A stretch of 64,000 nt of DNA from Tupaia tana (taxonomy: Eukaryota; Chordata; Mammalia; Scandentia; Tupaiidae), in NCBI GenBank assembly GCA_026018925.1, contig JAKSZU010000002.1:155427900-155491899 (forward strand), read 5' to 3'. A program made the position numbers and the translations under genes. Position 1 is the first letter of the stretch; every line of letters starts with the position of its first letter. This document shows positions 20,209 to 30,160 of this stretch, in pieces. Below the pieces are notes generated by a model that saw nothing but the letters and a program-made list of their open reading frames with translations, was not told the DNA's origin and did not search any database.

Positions 20209-20475
20209 TCAGGTCTTGCCAGACGACGATGTACGGCTGTTGATCTGGATGACTTCCAGGTCCTTTCTGAAAAACAATGTCTTTAACGGCAAGAACAGTT
20301 TGAGATCAAATGTGCCCTCGGATGGCCATCCGACATTGAAAGTGGGCCACTCTGATGTACAGTACGTCTGCCAGAGACCCTTCCTAATCTCTATAGATAG
20401 GTCGCGACCTCTTCCCTTTACTTTAGTCCAATGTCCAAGAGTCAAATTTAGAGGAGTCACTACAGTCTGTCCCAT
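20209..20475 (-). pseudogene. gag: gag: matrix N terminus, truncated by TGA
   Basis: 88 codons starting MGQTVVTPLNLTLGHW; Gly2 fits N-myristoylation, which targets Gag to membranes. The frame ends at TGA 20209-20211, another likely CGA decay. Upstream the frame stays open for 22 hydrophobic codons back to 20541 without an ATG. Confidence 0.88.
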
Positions 20476-20540
20476 CGTCAATGAATAGGTTAAAAACACA
20501 GACAAAATAACAAAGAACAGGACAAGAGAAACAAAAAGCA

Positions 20541-20549
20541 ACTTACCGA
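20541..20549 (-). promoter_or_regulatory. major splice donor in viral leader
   Basis: The minus strand reads GGTCG then GTAAGT, a strong 5' splice site (intron base one at 20546) between primer site and gag ATG. This is where gammaretroviruses place the donor used to make env mRNA. Confidence 0.7.
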
Positions 20550-20847
20550 CCTAGGTCTTCCACAATTTCAGAACAGATTCAGACGGGCATTGGCTGTGAA
20601 GGCCTCTGCGCCCTTACTGCAGGAGACAATCAGGCGTCCCTGATCCTCCCTCGCCCTTGGGGCGTCCCCCAGGGCTGCAGCCTGTGGTCCTCCAGGCACG
20701 TCTACCGACCACAGTCCAGCTATTTTACAATAGTCCGAACAGCTGCGATACCAGATACAGGCCTTTACAGGAAGACAGATAAAAGGATAGTAGACAGACA
20801 AAGGCTCACCTCCAAGGCCGACTTTGTAGGAGTGGGGTGGCCGTGAA

Positions 20848-20865
20848 TTCCCGGCCCATGCACCA
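20848..20865 (-). promoter_or_regulatory. primer binding site, tRNA-Gly
   Basis: Two bases inside the 5' LTR, the + strand reads ttcccggcccatgcacca. This equals the 3' end of tRNA-Gly(GCC) with CCA, so the viral strand can pair with that tRNA to prime minus-strand synthesis. Confidence 0.85.
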
Positions 20866-20971
20866 AATGAAAGGTTTCAGCCGATAACCGGCCAATCCTC
20901 CTTGTCCAGGGAGTGCTACGGCGACCCCAATCAACCACAAAAGTCGGTTCTTGATGTAAAGTACAAGAGGC

Positions 20972-20977
20972 TTTATT
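20972..20977 (-). terminator. LTR polyadenylation signal
   Basis: AATAAA on the minus strand, about 80 bp after the TATA box and before U5. The same signal in the 3' LTR (13333-13338) would end viral transcripts. Confidence 0.75.
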
Positions 20978-21054
20978 TCTAGCGCGCTAGGACTCCACTC
21001 CCGGTCTTACAAGACACGAGGAAGAGTGGAGCCCCGAACAAAGGGACATTCAAG

Positions 21055-21063
21055 TTATATATA
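21055..21063 (-). promoter_or_regulatory. LTR TATA box
   Basis: TATATATAA on the minus strand in U3, correctly spaced before the poly(A) signal for a short R region. The copy in the other LTR is identical. Confidence 0.75.
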
Positions 21064-21323
21064 CACAAGTCAGCGGTGTGGGGGGAGGGAGGGAGCAAGA
21101 TAAGGGGCTATTAGGGTAGGTTTATGGCGATCCTGAAGCTGCCTGCTTCAGGATCAGATTTGCAGAGGCATCTGACAAATGGCTCCGGGCTTCCTGCAGG
21201 GTGCTAAACTAACTGGCAAATGGCTCCGGGATTCCTGCAGTATGCTAACAATTTGCTCCGGGTTTTCACAACTTCAGCATTTTATTAAGGGGGGGGGGGG
21301 TATGGTTTACTTTTATTCTTACA

Positions 21324-22015
21324 TAGTCACCAGTTGGGTATCCTACAATTTAATTCAATTTAACACTAACTACTAGTAGTACAGAGCCCACCAGACAGCT
21401 CCACATTTCAGATCCCAACTGAAAGTTTCTCGTTACCTCTTGGATTTACGACTCACTGTAAATCTGGGGTTCCTATGAGCCCTCCTCAGGTTCAGTAATC
21501 TGTTATAGTGAATCGAAGAATGCAGAGCAGCACTCCATTTACTAGTTCTGGTTTGTCAAGGGCACAGTTGCAGAACAGCCACGTGGACAAGATGGATAGA
21601 ACAAGGTTATAAGGGAAGGCAGGGAGAACTTTCATACCCTCCTTGTGAACACCTTCCTAGCGAGTCCATGTTGTCATCAACCTCAACACTGTCAGTACTC
21701 CATTGTTTAGGGGTTTTATGGAGATTTCATTATGCAGGCACAATGATTAAATCATTGGCCAATGGTAATTACTCTATCAAATGGGATGGGAAATGGACTG
21801 AGAAGTGTCAACCCTCTAATCACATGGCTGACTCTTTTCACAATCAGCTCACAATCTCCAAGGGTTATTTGGGTTCAGTTGAAAGGAACTTACTATGAAT
21901 AACAAAAGAAGCACCTCTCCTCACTATCACTCAGAAATTCCAAGGGTTTTAGAAGCTCTGGACCAGGGACTGGGAACAACGACAAAATAGACATTTCTTA
22001 TTATATCTTATGTCA
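21324..22015. mobile_element. old LTR, right piece (provirus inserted into it)
   Basis: Ancient LTR-like sequence with 'cagttgggtatcctacaatt', 'caggttcagtaatctgttat', 'ttttatggagatttcattat', 'gattaaatcattggccaatg' and a 3' end 'aatagacatttcttattata'. I recognise the pattern as a widespread mammalian LTR but not the family name. Confidence 0.55.
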
Positions 22016-22332
22016 CCCTATAAAGGAAGGCTGAGGCAAAGTAAGTAAGCAAAAGAGTTTATTTGGACCAGGGTTAGGATGACTGACAAGGCACCTCAAA
22101 ATTCGAGTTGCCCTGAATTATGTGGTCTTGCAGATTTCAGGGTGATTTAAAAGACACAAGTAACCAGTGGGGCAAGGAATAACATAATCATTAGCCAAAG
22201 CTTTGCTTTGGTCAATAGTCTAGGAGGATCTTGTGTGGTGGTAATTGGCTAAATTCAATGACAATGGGACCTCACAGTCATGTGGAGTCAGCGAGTCTGG
22301 CACATTGTTGTAACTAGTAATTAAGAGTAAGG
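22016..22332. mobile_element. possible second old LTR fragment
   Basis: The segment starts after a boundary-like 'tatgtcaccc' and contains 'aagcaaaagagtttatttgg', common in old LTRs near the poly(A) region. Assignment is weak. Confidence 0.3.
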
Positions 22333-22401
22333 GAGGGGGGCAGCCCATGGCCTGGTGGTTACATGAGTTAAATCCATAGCCAGTGGATTGAGAAACATGC
22401 C

Positions 22402-22442
<41 letters not shown>

Positions 22443-22555
22443 CGCGTTTGTAGGTATGCCTCCAAAATTCTGAAAGGACAGAGAGGTGGAGAAGGGACTG
22501 TGATGTGACCATTCCCCATGGGGCATGCATTCCCTGCTCCATTTATTACTTTGAT
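22333..22555 (+). mobile_element. SINE-L-related copy carrying a (TG)n(CG)n tract
   Basis: Head 'gggggcagcccatggcctgg', loss of part of the head, a microsatellite expansion in the 'gtgtgtgcgtg' part of the family, then 'aaggacagagaggtggagaa' and 'gtgatgtgaccattccccat'. An old member. Confidence 0.65.
22403..22446. repeat. (TG)n(CG)n microsatellite
   Basis: About 15 TG units pass directly into about 7 CG units without interruption. Alternating purine-pyrimidine sequence of this kind can adopt Z-DNA. Confidence 0.85.
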
Positions 22556-23085
22556 AGCATAATTAGATGCCGAAGACTTTGAGTCAGCCTGATCTCAAGA
22601 GAGGAGGAAGGGGCTTGGAGATTGAGCTCAGTCACATGGCCTGTGATTTAAACAATCATGCCTATGCAGTTCAACTCTATTAAAACTGTGGACACTGAAT
22701 CACGGAGGAGCTTTCTTTGGTGAACACATTTAGATGGAATGTCCTCATTCCATAGAAACAGCCTATGAAATCTCTGCATTTAAGGTTCTCTTAGGTTTTT
22801 CCCTATGCTTCTCTTCATTTGGCCAGTTTTAATTTGAAATCTTATTATAAAGCTGTAATCGTAAGTACAGTGCTTTCTTGAGTCCTGTGAATTGTTCTAG
22901 AAAACTATCAAACTTGAGAAGAGTAGTGGGAACCCTTGGGGTTTATAGCTGGTTGGTTAGAATGGCTGAGAGACTCTTGAACTTGTACCTGGTTTTGAAA
23001 GTAGGGATAGTCTAGTTGCGGACAGTGATTTAAACCTGTAAGAACTGACCCTACTTTCATGTGGTTAGTATCAGAAGTATGCTGC
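22556..23085 (+). mobile_element. ancient LTR-like repeat
   Basis: Segments such as 'attataaagctgtaatcgta', 'tcttgagtcctgtgaattgt', 'gaacccttggggtttatagc' and 'ctggttggttagaatggctg' recall a common mammalian LTR end. The family is not certain. Confidence 0.4.
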
Positions 23086-23607
23086 AATATACTTAAAATA
23101 TCTTTTGCCAGCTTACTAATAAATATTTGTCTACTTGGCAGAAAAAAGCCCAAGAGTTACTTTCGTACTAATATATCACCTAGTAGGGAGGATGTGAGGA
23201 CAAAGATGTATAGCTCTTTCATAGCTCTGACTTGGGAAGCTACAGATGGTTAACAAAACAGCCTGAACATTGCTGAAGGGACAATTTGGCTAAATAAGCC
23301 CGACAACTGCTTGCGGAAATCCCTGAGAAGTTCCAACACGTGTTAACAGCAGCATGATTTATATGATACTGACAGAGGAGGGCGGGGGGTTATGGTTTGG
23401 ATGGTGATTTGTTCTCCAAAGATTGATGCTTTGGAATTGGATATTAGGAGGTGGTGATGTCTAGTGGGCAGTGATTGGACCATGGTGATTGCATCATGGA
23501 GGCAGCACTCAGAGGCAGATTAGTGATGTCTTGTGAGACCCAACAAGTTCTAGTTCTCATGAGAAGGAGTTTTTTGAGAGCTGGTTACTATAAAAGAGAG
23601 AGAGAGC

Positions 23608-24118
23608 AGGGGCCAGCAGATGACATGGAGGTTAAGGTGGCTGGATCCTACATGGTAACTGTGCAGTTTAAATCCTGACCTGGCAGCTTTAAAAACATAC
23701 CCGGGAGCCAACAGATTGGGTAGTGGTTATGTCATTGAATTCCCACATGGTCGGCTGCTGTTCAAGTCCTGGACCCAGTGGCTTGAAAATCACGCTGAGT
23801 GCATTTGCGTGTGTGCTCAAAATCCTGGGAGGAGAATGCAGAAGAAGGAATTGTGGTGTGGCCATCCCCCCTGGGGGGGGGGGTGATTTCTCACTTTCTC
23901 TCTCACTGTCTCTGTCTCTCTCTCTGACGAATGTATGCGCCCTAAGGCAAAAACCTCTTAAAACAAAACAAAACACACCTGGCCCAAGTGCTTGCATGCC
24001 CAAAATCCCAAGAAGATATTTTAGGAAAAGGAATTGTGGTATGGCCTTCCTCCCCTCCCTCAATGTGTCTCTGTCCCCAGCAAGCCCTGTAATGAAAAAT
24101 TAAAAGAGAAAGAGAGTG
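23608..24118 (+). mobile_element. older SINE split by a second SINE
   Basis: The head of one SINE (gggccagcagatgacatgga) runs to about 23702. Its body resumes at about 23975 (tggcccaagtgcttgcatgc) and ends in an A-rich tail near 24113. The interruption is the copy in the next entry. Confidence 0.75.
23703..23974 (+). mobile_element. SINE-L nested in a SINE
   Basis: Complete long-family unit from 'gggagccaacagattgggta' to 'gccctaaggcaaaaacctct' with an A-rich aaaacaaaacaaaac tail. An imperfect repeat of aaaacatacc lies at both edges. A run of ten G near 23874 interrupts the family C/G tract. Confidence 0.8.
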
Positions 24119-24312
24119 AGCTGCCTGAAGCAGTTTCTCTACACACACCTGCCATCTTCTGTGCTTTTGGCCGTCATGTTGTAGGCCAGCCTATGCCAGA
24201 CCTACACCTTCAGACCTTCCGGCTGCCAGAATTGTGAGTTAGTAAACCCCGAGTTCTCTATAAATTGCCCAGTCTCAAATTAGCAATGTAATAATGGATT
24301 AAGACAGCTGGT

Positions 24313-25114
24313 ATTTCTGTTTTCCTGTTAACATGGTGCCAGGTTGTGAAAATAGTGTAAAAACCTTTTATAATTCACTGGTTTTCAGCTTTTGGAATTA
24401 CACTCTGATTTCCTTTTTCTGAGGTATTTGAACTCCATCAACGCTTATTTATAAAGTAAGACTTTATCAATTCTGATATCAATTTCCTCATCTAGAAAAA
24501 GAAAGAAAAGCAAGGCTAGCCCTGCCTATTTGTATTGGGGTTCAAATTAAATAGCATAAGTGGAAGTGCTTTGTAAAGTATATATTTGCTTTTTCTAACA
24601 GAGAGATTTCTTTGTTTTTGAATAGTGAAAAACAATACACAGAATTTAAAGAGACTGTTTAGAAAGGTGATTTATGCTCATAGCTGGGATTATTTTCTCT
24701 CTCAACAAACATTTCAGTTTGAGCCCCAGTGCAAGAAGGGATGCTTGGTCATTTGAGTATGTGGGAACATCTCCTTCCCCGTGGGGGTGAGAATGGGGTC
24801 AGTGGTTTGCTGTGCCGAACAATGCAGTGTGGCTCATCTAGGCACCATGGTGAAATAGCCTCATAGTATTCTCTACAGGAGGAACTCGGGGACATCTTCT
24901 GCAATGAAGGGGCCTGAGTAGGCTGACCATCCAGTAGCCGGTTTGAAAGTGTTCAGTGAAAGAAGGTAGTGGCTGACAGCGGGCCTCCATCTTGCAGATC
25001 CACAGGTGCCTTCTATGCCTAGGTAGGGACTAGCAGGGAGGAAAAGCTCTGCTGCTGGATGCCCAGACCACCATCATCTGGGGATCTGTTTTATTTTGTT
25101 CTCCCATTAAGAAC
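24313..25114. other. intergenic DNA, nothing supported
   Basis: No recognisable gene or confident repeat. Confidence 0.4.
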
Positions 25115-26699
25115 AGAAAATACCCAGTCTGGGTAATTTATAAAAATAGATGTTTATTCAGCTCTTGGTTTGGAGATACAAAATCCAGAAGCCACATCTG
25201 GTAAGGATCTTCTTGGTGGTTAAACATGACGGAAGGCAGGAACGTGAGCAGAGCAGAGCAGAGCATGTCTCTGTGTGTCTCATTCCTTCTCCTTAGAAAC
25301 CTACCAATATCATGTGAGGAGCCTCACTCTGATAATGTTATCTAATCACTTCTCAAAGGCTCCACCTTTTAATCCAGTTGAAACAAATTCCTGTTCTTTT
25401 AATACCTTTGATACTTTTAAAGTGGCTCAACAAATTTCAACACATGAATTTTTGGAAGACACATTCAAACTATTCCAACTATTTTTCCTTGGCTCCAAAA
25501 ATTCATGTCCTTTTCATATACAAAATCATTCCAATAGTCTGAAAAGTCTTAACTCATTCCAGCACCAACTGAAAAGCCCAAAGTTTCATCTCAAGGGAAA
25601 CTTTTTGCACATGTGAGCTAATAAAATTAAAAAAGGAAAACCAAACCAAAACAACAACAACATGCTCCTCAAAATGGTGGAATAGACATAAATAGAAATT
25701 CTCATTTCACAAGAATAGAGAAGTAACAGGCCTACAGCAAGTTGGAAACCCAGCAGAGCCATCATTATGTCTGAAGACTCCAGAATAAACTTCACTCTGT
25801 GTGCCACCTCCTGGACACGCTGGTGCAGGACTGTTTTTCTAGTTCATTCTATTGCTGATAACCCTGAAATGTCAGGCAGGTTTGCTCTTATGGCTTTACT
25901 GGGCTCAGTCCATACTTTAGCTTTCTCAGTCTGGAGTATTTTGCTTGCAGTTCTCCCAGACTGGTGTTGCATGCTGTAATTCTACAGTTCTGTCGTTTTG
26001 AGGGCAGTCCCACTCCTGTGGCTCCATTTGGTGCTTTGCTTTGGTGGGGACTCTCTACAGCCACTCTGACCACACATTTCTGCTTGGCATTGCCCTAGTA
26101 AAGAGCTCTCTGAAGTGGGTGTACTTCTGTGACAAGATGCTGCCTAGGCCTCAGATTGTCCAAGACATCTTTTTAAACCTAGGTGAAGGCCTCCGCATCT
26201 CCATAGCTCTTGAACTTTGCACATCTGCAGACTTGCTTCCACATGCACACCATGGATGTCTGCTGCTTGCATGGTCCAGAGCAGCAGGTGCAGCAGCAGC
26301 TTTAACAATGGGTCAAAGCCCTTTGAACCATAGCAGTGACTGAGAAGTGTTACACTGGGATTTAGATGGCAGAGTCGTGTGGAAACCCTGGGCAACAGGT
26401 GTACATGAGTCAGTTGCCTGAAAAGTCTGCTTTCCTAGGCCTGTGGGCCTGTGATGGGAGGGGTATTCTTGAAGATCTCTGAAATGCCCTTAGGGTCTTT
26501 CCTTTATTGTCGTGCTGATTAGGACCTGGATCTCTTCTCCAGTGCTAATCTCTTTAGCAATGAGAACAATGTAGTACTCAGCATTTTCTGCCAAACATGT
26601 TTTATCATTCTGTGCCACATAACGAAGCTGTAGATTTTCTTAATTTTTCTGCTCTGCTTCCCCTCCCTTCCTTCTTCTCTCTCTCCCTGCCTTTTTCCT

Positions 26700-26990
26700 T
26701 CCTTCTCACCTTCTTTCCTTCTTTCTTGCTGTTATTTTTCTCATTCTTTCTTACTTTAATGACAGACAGTGTGTATGCATGAGAGAGAAAGAGAAGCACC
26801 CCTGACAGAGTCTTGCCATATTGCTTCTCCTTTCCCCTTCCCTCCAGCTCCTCAGGATCCTGGACACACACATGTGTGCAATCAGCATGTTTTTAAGCCA
26901 ACCCAGAGATCCAAACCTGTAGTCAGCCAATTGGCCTCTAGTCTTGCAGGATATTTTCACTACCACTGCACCACAGCAACTGTGTCTCTG
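26700..26990 (-). mobile_element. old tRNA-SINE variant, minus strand
   Basis: GA-rich body and a head on the right (ctaccactgcaccacagcaa) mark a diverged relative of the main SINEs. It interrupts MaLR internal sequence. Confidence 0.55.
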
Positions 26991-27114
26991 CTTCCTTTTC
27001 ATTGGATTCTATCTTTATGTCATTTGTCTTATTTCACTGTAAGCTGCTAGAAGTAATTGTATAGCTCCTTCTATGCTTTGTTTAGAAATGTCATTGCCAA
27101 ATCTTTCATTCTGT

Positions 27115-27347
27115 CTTTTAAAGTTTATTTACTTATTTCTCCCACTAAAGAGAGATAGACACAGAGAGAAAGAGAAAAAAGTTCCCTTCCCAATAGAGTC
27201 TCCATGCAATACACTTCCCAGCCAGCCCAGATCACATACACGTACACATGCACGCTTAGCACACATGGGGAGGTCCCAGCATGTGAACGCAGGACCTTTC
27301 TCAGGTGGGTGCAGTTGTACTACCACTGGACCACTGCTTGACTCCCA
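27115..27347 (-). mobile_element. old tRNA-SINE variant, minus strand
   Basis: It shares a head layout (gtactaccactggaccactg, cttgactccc) with the copy at 57517-57746, different from SINE-L and SINE-S. I treat the two as an older subfamily. Confidence 0.6.
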
Positions 27348-27519
27348 GATCTTCACTATTCTTAACTTGGAATACCATAATGTCTTAGGGCACAATGGTA
27401 TAAGAAGGATGACTTCTTCAATTTCCAATAAGATATTCCTTATTTTTATCTGAGTCCTTATCAAAATGGCTTTTACTTTCCATATTTCTGCCAACATTCT
27501 GGTCACAGTCATGTAACCA

Positions 27520-27715
27520 ATCTTTTTTTTATAATTAGTTTAATTTTATTTATTCATTTATTTTAGTTTGACTAGAGACACAGAGAGAGGGAGAGAGAGA
27601 GAAAAAGAGAGCGAGGAAAAAGTGAGAAAGCAAGCCACCAGGTCAGGAACTCAAACCATGGTCAGCCATGTGGGAGTGTCCAGTGCCTTAACCACCACTC
27701 CACCCGCTGGTCCCT
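27520..27715 (-). mobile_element. SINE-S, minus strand
   Basis: AT-rich tail at left, GA run, 'caggtcaggaactcaaacca', head end 'cacccgctggtccc'. Imperfect flanking repeat of aatcttt. Confidence 0.82.
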
Positions 27716-28245
27716 ATTTAATCAATCTTTAAGTTCCAAACTTATCCTAGACTTTTTCTTTTGACACTCTGCCAGAATTGTCCTTAAAGAATTTAAGGCT
27801 TTTTCTAGCCTCTTCCTCTAAATCTTTCAACCTCTGCCCATTATCCTTATCTGTTACCAGTTTTTCTAGTTCATTCTATTGCTGATAACAGAATGACCTG
27901 AGTCTGAGTAATTTATAGAAAGGATTATTTGGCCCACATTCTGAAGGCCCACAGACCAGGGACTGCGTTTGGTGAGGGTCTTCTTGCTGGCAGATAACAT
28001 GGGGGAGAGCAAGGGCTTAAACAGAGTATAGCAGAGTATGTCTTTATCTGTGTGCTTCTGCTTTAGTTCATCCCTTCTCCTATTAACCCACCAGTACTCA
28101 TGTGGGAGGTCCCACCCTGATAACCTTATCCAACTGTAATCATTTCTCAAAGGTTTCACCTCTTAACCCTACAGAGGACGGATACATTTCCACGATCTTA
28201 ATACCTTCAAAATGACTTATCAAATTTTAACAGATAAATTGTGTG

Positions 28246-28685
28246 GAGACACCTTTAAAGCACAGCAGGATCCCACCAGTTACTAAATAGACTTGTGCTC
28301 CAGATCTTAGTTACAAAAAGAAGCATTTGTGAGGTTGTGCCTGTCTAGATTCCTGTCCCCACATGGTGGTGATTTCAGAAGCAGAGTTACTGGATAACTT
28401 CATGGACCTAACCTTGGTGCTGAAGGGCTGACTTCCAGCCAAGCAATAGTCCCACACTGTTGAAGAGTGCTTTTACTGAGGGACTGGCTCTATGAGATCC
28501 AGCGTGGACAGACTGAAATGCTAGGAAATATTTTTTCCACTTTTCTTCATTTGCTCACATTCACTTCAAGCATCTCTTGGATTAGTTTCTTTTCTTTTTA
28601 GAGTATATCTTCCAAGAGAATTTGTACTATGTTAATGTGTGTGTATGTGTGTGAGAGAGAAAACATGAGAGAGTTAAAAAGATCT
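28246..28685. other. short stretch without assigned feature
   Basis: No gene or clear repeat. A short TG-rich tract is present near 28636-28655. Confidence 0.35.
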
Positions 28686-28689
28686 TAAG

Positions 28690-29230
28690 GCCTGAGAATG
28701 TTTTCATTAGACCCTTGAATTTGAATGATAGTTTGCTGGACATGAAATTCTAGATTCTAATTTATTTTCTCTTTGATATTTAATTAATTTTTTTTAAAGT
28801 TTTTGCCATAGGACATATGCACTCACTGGAGAGAGACAGACAGAGACAGAGAGATGGACAGTGAGAAATCACTCCCCAAGGGAATGGCCATGCCACAATC
28901 CCTTATCTTCCATTCTCCTATTGAGATTTTGGGCACACACACATGTACCTGACATGATTTTCAAGACACCACATCTGGGACTTGAACTGTGGTCAAGTCA
29001 TGTGGGAGTCCAGTACTTTAATTACCATGCCACCTGCTGGCTCCACTTTTGATATTTTACAATCTTACTTCTTGATGTTTTTGAAGTCAGTATCACTGTA
29101 GAAAGGTCTAAGGCCAGTTTCAGTATTGTGCCTATATATACGATCTGCTTTCATCTCTGGGAGGTTTTAAAATGTTTCTTTTTTGCTTGGTGTTCTTCAA
29201 TATTGAGAGGAAGACTTTACTAGTCCTCCA
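28690..29230 (-). mobile_element. old L1 fragment split by a SINE
   Basis: Reverse-strand L1-like sequence on both sides of the SINE at 28784-29043: 'gtttgctggacatgaaattc' on the left and 'ggttttaaaatgtttctttt...ttggtgttcttcaa' on the right. Confidence 0.5.
28784..29043 (-). mobile_element. SINE-L, minus strand
   Basis: Long-family copy ending 'ccacctgctggctcc'. The repeat tttgatattt occurs just left (about 28771) and right (about 29047). Confidence 0.85.
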
Positions 29231-29477
29231 CTAGTTTTACATTTATCATGCTTTCCATTTAAGCAGGAAAGAAAAGGAGGCACCCCTAATGATCACCCAT
29301 CCACCTTCCGAACTCTAGATGACTGACCACCCTTGGGTGTTTGGGAATAATGGGTTTCTTGAGATATGAGACCTTCAACTCTACCACCAAGAAAGTCTCA
29401 GCAAATCAGAACAAGATGCTCACCCTACTTTCTACTTATTTTCTCTACCAGGTGCCAGAGACCGCATTTCTTTTTCA

Positions 29478-29753
29478 AAAAAAAATTTTTTAGAGGTTTA
29501 TGCCATAGGGCTCATGCACTCTCCAGGGACAGAGAAAGATAGAGATAGTGAGAAGGAAAGTGAAAAATCACCACATCCCGCCTGGGGAGAGATGGCTACG
29601 CCACAGTTCCTTCTCCTCCATTTTTCTCCTGGGATCTTGGGCATGCATGCATACATGCCTGGTGTGGTTTTCAAGCCACCAGGTCTGAGACTTGAACTGA
29701 GGTGGGCCATGTGAGAGTCGAAAAATGTAACCATTATGCCATCTGCTAGCCCC
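29478..29753 (-). mobile_element. SINE-L, minus strand
   Basis: Family landmarks in reverse: 'agaggtttatgccatagggc', the GA-rich body, 'gttccttctcctcc', head end 'ccatctgctagcccc'. Confidence 0.82.
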
Positions 29754-29759
29754 AAGAAC

Positions 29760-30160
29760 CACGTTTTCTTAATAGATTAACTTATTCAACAAATATTTAC
29801 AGAATCCTTTTATGACCCAGTTGTTGCAATGTCTCAGTAAATAAAACAGACAAAGATCTCTATCTTCACTAAACTAATATTATAACAAGAGATAAGGAGA
29901 GACAGACTATAAACAGTAAACACAATAAATAAGCAAACTATCCAGTATTTTAGAAGATGAGAAACTATTAAATATGAAGAACATGAAAAGGATTTTTTGA
30001 GTGACTGTTTGCACTTTTAAAAAGATTGGGCCTCACTGAAAAGATGGTAAACAAAGACTTGAAGAAAGTAGGTGAGGCTGTGGATGACCAGAGGAAGAGT
30101 GTTCCTAGGTAGAGGAACAGCCAGCATAAAGATCCTGAGGCAGAAAATCCACTAACAACA
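29760..30160 (+). mobile_element. ancient mammalian repeat, unnamed
   Basis: 'ttattcaacaaatatttaca' through 'gaacagccagcataaagatc...ctgaggcaga' follows a very common mammalian repeat pattern, also seen at 60050-60330. I do not assign the family. Confidence 0.45.

Larger units (their letters stand above)
17891..20475 (-). pseudogene. gag: gag, whole region, disrupted
   Basis: Gag starts at the ATG at 20473-20475 (MGQTVVTP, a myristoylation context). It continues through matrix, a proline-rich p12-like part, capsid and nucleocapsid. A TGA at 20209-20211 ends the first frame after 88 codons. A GC-rich segment with a poly(A) run, 19229 to about 19957, splits the p12-like part from capsid. Gag forms the virus particle; this copy cannot. 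Confidence 0.9.
13229..21323 (-). mobile_element. gammaretrovirus-like endogenous provirus, defective
   Basis: An 8.1-kb provirus reads right to left: 5' LTR 20868-21323, tRNA-Gly primer site, leader with splice donor, gag, pol, a truncated env, polypurine tract, 3' LTR 13229-13685. It is flanked by a 4-bp target duplication (tagt), as usual for gammaretroviruses. Gag begins MGQ (myristoylation signal) and has one CCHC zinc knuckle, and gag ends in a UAG as in read-through gammaretroviruses. The LTRs differ by only one substitution (13602 against 21241) and one base in a G run. Gag, pol and env are nevertheless broken by stops, frameshifts and a large env deletion, and gag contains a foreign GC-rich segment. 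It cannot make infectious virus. Confidence 0.95.
20868..21323 (-). repeat. 5' LTR of the provirus
   Basis: 456 bp. In viral sense: U3 with two near-identical 32-bp repeats (21176-21207 and 21217-21248), a TATATATAA box at 21055-21063, and AATAAA at 20972-20977, so R should lie roughly between 21030 and 20955. It differs from the 3' LTR by T against G at 21241/13602 and by 12 against 13 G. Confidence 0.95.
23388..24312 (+). mobile_element. MaLR LTR (MLT1/MST-like) with nested SINEs
   Basis: It starts 'ttatggtttggatggtgatt', includes 'agtgattggaccatggtgat' and 'tctcatgagaaggag', and ends with 'ttctctataaattgcccagt' and a decayed 'aatggattaagacag'. Both ends are typical of MaLR LTRs. SINE sequence at 23608-24118 interrupts it. 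Confidence 0.65.
25115..28245 (-). mobile_element. nearly complete ancient MaLR element (MST/THE1-type)
   Basis: Two LTR copies flank an internal region. The left LTR, 25115 to about 25475, and the right LTR, 27863-28245, share 'gggtaatttata', 'tctcaaaggctccacc'-like and 'tttcaacacatgaatt'-like segments. The internal region matches MaLR internal sequence in places, e.g. 'ctaggcctgtgggcctgtga' followed by 'tgggaggggtattcttgaag' and 'gatctctgaaatgccc'. Three SINEs interrupt it (26700-26990, 27115-27347, 27520-27715). MaLR internal regions lack env and were mobilised by ERVL-related machinery. Confidence 0.65.

Noticed and set aside
15186-20211. TGA codons as selenocysteine or programmed read-through
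   Set aside because: No SECIS-like element was seen, gammaretroviruses do not use it, and frame changes also disrupt pol. CGA decay explains the codons better.
20209-20541. Gag starting at 20541
   Set aside because: The first codon there is TTG. The MGQ start at 20475 is the conserved gammaretroviral start.
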